Assembly: GCF_013184805.1 (NCBI RefSeq)
Contig: NZ_JAATNG010000001.1
Span: 992,001 to 1,056,000, forward strand
DNA from: Pseudoruegeria sp. HB172150
GTDB taxonomy: Bacteria > Pseudomonadota > Alphaproteobacteria > Rhodobacterales > Rhodobacteraceae
Direction: 5' to 3'
Length of the DNA: 64,000 bases
Part shown: positions 61,372 to 64,000 of the stretch, piece after piece
Layout of the letters: each line of letters starts with the position of its first letter
Position numbering within the stretch: the first letter of the stretch is position 1
The notes under the pieces: model-generated
Told to the model about the DNA's origin: nothing
The model's input: only the letters and a program-made list of their open reading frames with translations
Database searches by the model: none
Made by a program: the position numbers and the translations under genes

Positions 61372-62621
61372 CCTACGATGTCATCGTCGCGGGCGGCGGC
61401 TGCGCGGGCGTCGCGGCGGCCGTGGCCAGCGCGCGGACCGGGGCGAAAACGCTTCTGATCGAACGCAACGGCTGCCTCGGTGGCGCGGCCACGATGCGAA
61501 ACGTCGCGACCTTCTGCGGGCTCTACACGCTGGGCGAGGAACCGCGCCGTGTCGTCAACGGCGTCGGCGGAGACATACTGGATCGCCTCAGGAACATGGG
61601 CGCCCTGTCCCCGCCGCAGAGGTTCCGCGGCGTTTTCGCGCCATTCGATCCCGAGGCACTCAAACTCGTTCTGGACGAGTTGTGCGCGGATGCCGGTGTC
61701 GAGGTCCTGTTCAACCTCCAGATCACCGGGGCGGAGCGCGAGAACGGCCGCATCTGCAGTGTCGCGACTGCCGGGCATGGTGGCGCTCAGACCTTCGCTG
61801 CGAACGCATTCGTCGACTGCACAGGGGACGGTGATCTCGCCGCTTTCGGAGGTGCCGCGACGCGATACGGGAATCCGGACGGGGTGAATCTCGGCACGCT
61901 CGGAACGCGGTTCGGAGGCATCGCGCCGGGCACAGAGGTGCTGGCCGCAGACTACGCGCAAGCCGTGCACAGCCTGTATCCCAACGGCACGGATGTCACC
62001 AAGGACAAGAGCGTGATGATCCGTGTTCCAATCTCCGGCGACCTGATCGCCTTCGTCGCCTCCGCCGCCTACGACCCGCGCGACGCCGTCTCGCAATCCC
62101 GCGCCGAGGCGAACGGCCGCGCACAGGCCTGGCGCTACCTTGCCGCGCTGCGCACCCTGCCGGGTTGCGAGAACGCATATCTCGTCTCCACAGGCCCCGA
62201 GTTCGGCACCCGCGAATCCCGCCATATCGAGGCACAGCGCAGCTTCACCTGGGCCGATATCGAAGCGCGCCGCCACTTCGACGACTGCATCGCAATCGGC
62301 GCCTGGGGGGCAGAGTGGCACGACCGCGAAACCTACAAGTCCAGCTTCGACTACCCGCCGGAACGCGGCAGCTACCAGATCCCGCTGTCCTGCCTTGCCA
62401 GCCGCGACACGCCAAACCTGTTCGGCGCGGGGCGGCTTGCCGATGGCGACCGGCGGGCAGGGGCAGCAATCCGGGTGATGGGCACTTCGCTGGCCACCGG
62501 GCAGGCAGCGGGCTGTGCGGCGGCGCTGGCGGCAGAGAACCGGTTCGATGCGCGTGCGACGCAGGACCTCCTCCGAGCACAAGGGGCCTTCCTGACAGCG
62601 GAAGAAACCGTCGCCGCATGA
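61368..62621 (+). CDS. FAD-dependent oxidoreductase (PF12831 type)
   Basis: A 417-residue flavoprotein. YDVIVAGGGCAGVAAAVASARTG is the FAD Rossmann motif, ending in the ribose-binding Glu (LLIERNGCLGG). The C-terminal FAD block reads LFGAGRLADGDRRAGAAIRVMGTSLATGQAAG. The body with GGAATMRNVATFCGLY resembles the FAD_oxidored family, whose members are often linked to catabolic or sulfur-linked operons. It is coupled to tctA, so it probably acts on the imported compound or a product of the dioxygenase. The exact reaction is unknown. Confidence 0.88.
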   Translation: MTYDVIVAGGGCAGVAAAVASARTGAKTLLIERNGCLGGAATMRNVATFCGLYTLGEEPRRVVNGVGGDILDRLRNMGALSPPQRFRGVFAPFDPEALKLVLDELCADAGVEVLFNLQITGAERENGRICSVATAGHGGAQTFAANAFVDCTGDGDLAAFGGAATRYGNPDGVNLGTLGTRFGGIAPGTEVLAADYAQAVHSLYPNGTDVTKDKSVMIRVPISGDLIAFVASAAYDPRDAVSQSRAEANGRAQAWRYLAALRTLPGCENAYLVSTGPEFGTRESRHIEAQRSFTWADIEARRHFDDCIAIGAWGAEWHDRETYKSSFDYPPERGSYQIPLSCLASRDTPNLFGAGRLADGDRRAGAAIRVMGTSLATGQAAGCAAALAAENRFDARATQDLLRAQGAFLTAEETVAA

Positions 62622-62642
62622 GCAGTCGGGCGTCCCGGCGGA

Positions 62643-63389
62643 TCAGCCGGCGATGATGTCGAGGAACGGCAGGTTGCCCGCGGTCAGCCCGGCATCCACC
62701 GGCAGCACCGCCCCGGTGATCCCGCTGGCGGCGGGCGAGGCGAGAAACAGCGCGGCCTGCGCCACCTCCTCTGGCCGGACCAGACGCCCGAGCGGATAAA
62801 GCGCAGTGACCTTGTCAAAGATCTCGGGCTGCTGCGCCTTGCGTTCGTTCCAGGCTGGGGTGTGAACGGAACCGGGCGCGACCACGTTGGCGCGAACGCC
62901 GTTCCGGCCTTCCTCGGTTGCAATGGCGCGGCACCACGCGATCAGCCCGGCCTTGGCCGCCGAATAGGCAGGGTTCCCGAAATGCGCGAGCGCGTTCACC
63001 GAAGCGACAAAGACCATTGCCGCTCCATCGGGCCGGTTGCGCAGGGAGGGGAGCAGCGCGCGCGAAAACACCGCCGCGCCGGTGAAATTCAGCGTCAGGT
63101 CAAAGTGGATGCCGGCAGTGTCCGTGGCGTCCAGCGTCTCGATCCGAGTACCGCCCGCATTGGAGATCAGCACGTCAACCGGCCGGTCTGCAATGCGCGC
63201 CGCCGCTGCCTCGGTCTGCGCACTGTCGGTAATGTCGAAAAGCACCGTTTCGGCGGCGTCCGGAATGTCCATCCCCTCGCGGTCGCACGCCACCACCTGT
63301 GCGCCCGCCGCCGTCAGCGACGCCAACAGCGCGCTGCCGATGCCGCCACCCGCGCCGGTCAGGACAACACGCTTGCCGTTAAGGTTCAC
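62643..63389 (-). CDS. Short-chain dehydrogenase (248 aa)
   Basis: A 248-residue classical SDR. TGAGGGIGSALL binds the cofactor, SNAGG is the NAG block, and SVNALAHFGNPAYSAAK holds the catalytic Ser, Tyr and Lys. VVAPGSVHTPAWNERK and the C-terminal PVDAGLTAG are typical. It could be the dehydrogenase that rearomatises the cis-diol from the dioxygenase (BenD is also an SDR), though another substrate is as likely. It overlaps the M81 gene upstream by four bases and is convergent with the FAD oxidoreductase gene. Confidence 0.9.
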   Translation of the reverse strand: MNLNGKRVVLTGAGGGIGSALLASLTAAGAQVVACDREGMDIPDAAETVLFDITDSAQTEAAAARIADRPVDVLISNAGGTRIETLDATDTAGIHFDLTLNFTGAAVFSRALLPSLRNRPDGAAMVFVASVNALAHFGNPAYSAAKAGLIAWCRAIATEEGRNGVRANVVAPGSVHTPAWNERKAQQPEIFDKVTALYPLGRLVRPEEVAQAALFLASPAASGITGAVLPVDAGLTAGNLPFLDIIAG

Positions 63390-64000
63390 GCGTCCGCCTC
63401 CTCTTCGGCGGCGTCGCAGGCACCAAGACCCAGCGGATCGGCGACCTTCGGCCAGAAATCGGCGCCTGCCTTCTGATATGCGGTCTTGGCCGGGTTGGTC
63501 GGATAGCTCGACGGGCTGTCGACATGGATGATGCGCGATGTTACCGGCGCGAATCCGGCGTGGAAATGGTTGGTGGATTTCACCAGCAGGATCTCTTTTT
63601 CGGCATAGTCGATGCCGTGATTGGTAAAGATCGTGGGTTCGTAGGTCTGCGAGCGGCTGGAGATCAGGACAACGTCGATCTCCGTCCCGGCGATGCGCAC
63701 CACCGCGGTCCGGCCCAGAGTGACGCGGCTGGCGCGAAAGCTCTGCCAGCCTTCCTGTGCGAGGTGGCGCACCTGCACCTCGGTATCGATGGGCGGCCCG
63801 GCCTCTGCCCCCGCCTTGCCGCCGAACCGCAGCTTGAGCGTCGCGCCAAGGCCCGCCGCATGGCAGAAGGACACCGCGATCGGATCCCAGATCGCACCGA
63901 CGGCGACGCGGTCGATGCCGCGCCGGATCAGCGACATCAGCACGAATGTACCGTCCCCGGCGCAGCCGCCACCGGGATTGTCCCAGGTGTCGGCAATGGT
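63386..64000 (-). CDS. M81/MlrC-like protein, C-terminal part (truncated by window)
   Basis: The last 204 residues of a protein whose start lies beyond the window. DNPGGGCAGDGTFVL, then GAIWDPIAVSFCHAAG and GLGATLKLRFGGKAG, are the C-terminal motifs of the MlrC (M81) family, first known as microcystinase C. Most members in this group are zinc-dependent and of unknown substrate. HTGIDYAEKEILLVKSTNHFHAGFAPVTSRIIHVDSPS is the final family block (only partly quoted). It overlaps the SDR gene by four bases, so the two are one operon. Confidence 0.88.
   Translation of the reverse strand, partial: TIADTWDNPGGGCAGDGTFVLMSLIRRGIDRVAVGAIWDPIAVSFCHAAGLGATLKLRFGGKAGAEAGPPIDTEVQVRHLAQEGWQSFRASRVTLGRTAVVRIAGTEIDVVLISSRSQTYEPTIFTNHGIDYAEKEILLVKSTNHFHAGFAPVTSRIIHVDSPSSYPTNPAKTAYQKAGADFWPKVADPLGLGACDAAEEEADA

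Overview
The window reads as a chromosomal segment of a marine-type alphaproteobacterium of the order Rhodobacterales (Roseobacter/Rhodobacter group). This is inferred from the GC-rich, tightly packed genes, the purF-cvpA-radA-(mla)-alr-dnaB-pyrE-pyrC backbone, the opgG-I-H-C glucan operon known from Rhodobacter sphaeroides, several DUF1127 micro-proteins, and a TctABC-type tripartite transporter. No rRNA, tRNA, CRISPR array, prophage or insertion sequence was recognised. The first gene (rpoD) and the last (an M81/MlrC-like protein) run off the ends.

1-21 kb is mostly core genome: the end of rpoD, an HlyU-like gene, an NmrA-type reductase divergent from an HxlR regulator, yjbQ, nrdR-ribD, two SDR/hypothetical genes around bioY, then a long minus-strand block (purF, cvpA, radA, mlaF, mlaE, alr, a DUF1194 protein, dnaB, pyrE, pyrC). 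Inside the block sit a solitary glycosyltransferase, a PqiA-like membrane protein, an FHA protein and an orphan HWE-type sensor kinase. A perfect DnaA box lies upstream of dnaB and a DnaA-like box upstream of nrdR.

21-32 kb is a split urease region. ureD-ureA-(membrane orf)-ureB-(phasin-like orf) is followed by a GFA protein, a Tat-exported cyclase-family hydrolase, a GNAT enzyme and a di-haem cytochrome c. Then come ureC, two DUF1127 genes, a secreted orf, a third DUF1127-like orf, and ureE-ureF-ureG. The two full DUF1127 genes each carry a hairpin just before the start codon whose arms differ by a compensating base pair. This is the best candidate here for an undescribed regulatory element.

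32-48 kb is an exopolysaccharide locus with succinoglycan-like logic: priming transferase (ExoY-like), several glycosyltransferases (two of them double-domain), flippase, polymerase/ligase, pyruvyl transferase, a Stf0-type sulfotransferase, an ExoK-like GH16 glycanase, an ExoX/SyrA-like small membrane protein, and a Wzc/ExoP-like chain-length protein whose P-loop lysine is replaced by alanine. The gene set suggests a pyruvylated and possibly sulfated polymer.

48.7-53.6 kb is the osmoregulated periplasmic glucan operon opgG-opgI-opgH-opgC.

53.6-64 kb is a catabolic island: GntR and LysR regulators, an SDR, a TctC binding protein, Rieske dioxygenase alpha and beta subunits, TctB, TctA and an FAD-dependent oxidoreductase on the plus strand, then an SDR and an M81 protein on the minus strand. 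Together they look like uptake and ring hydroxylation of an organic (probably aromatic) acid, but no reductase or ferredoxin partner is visible.
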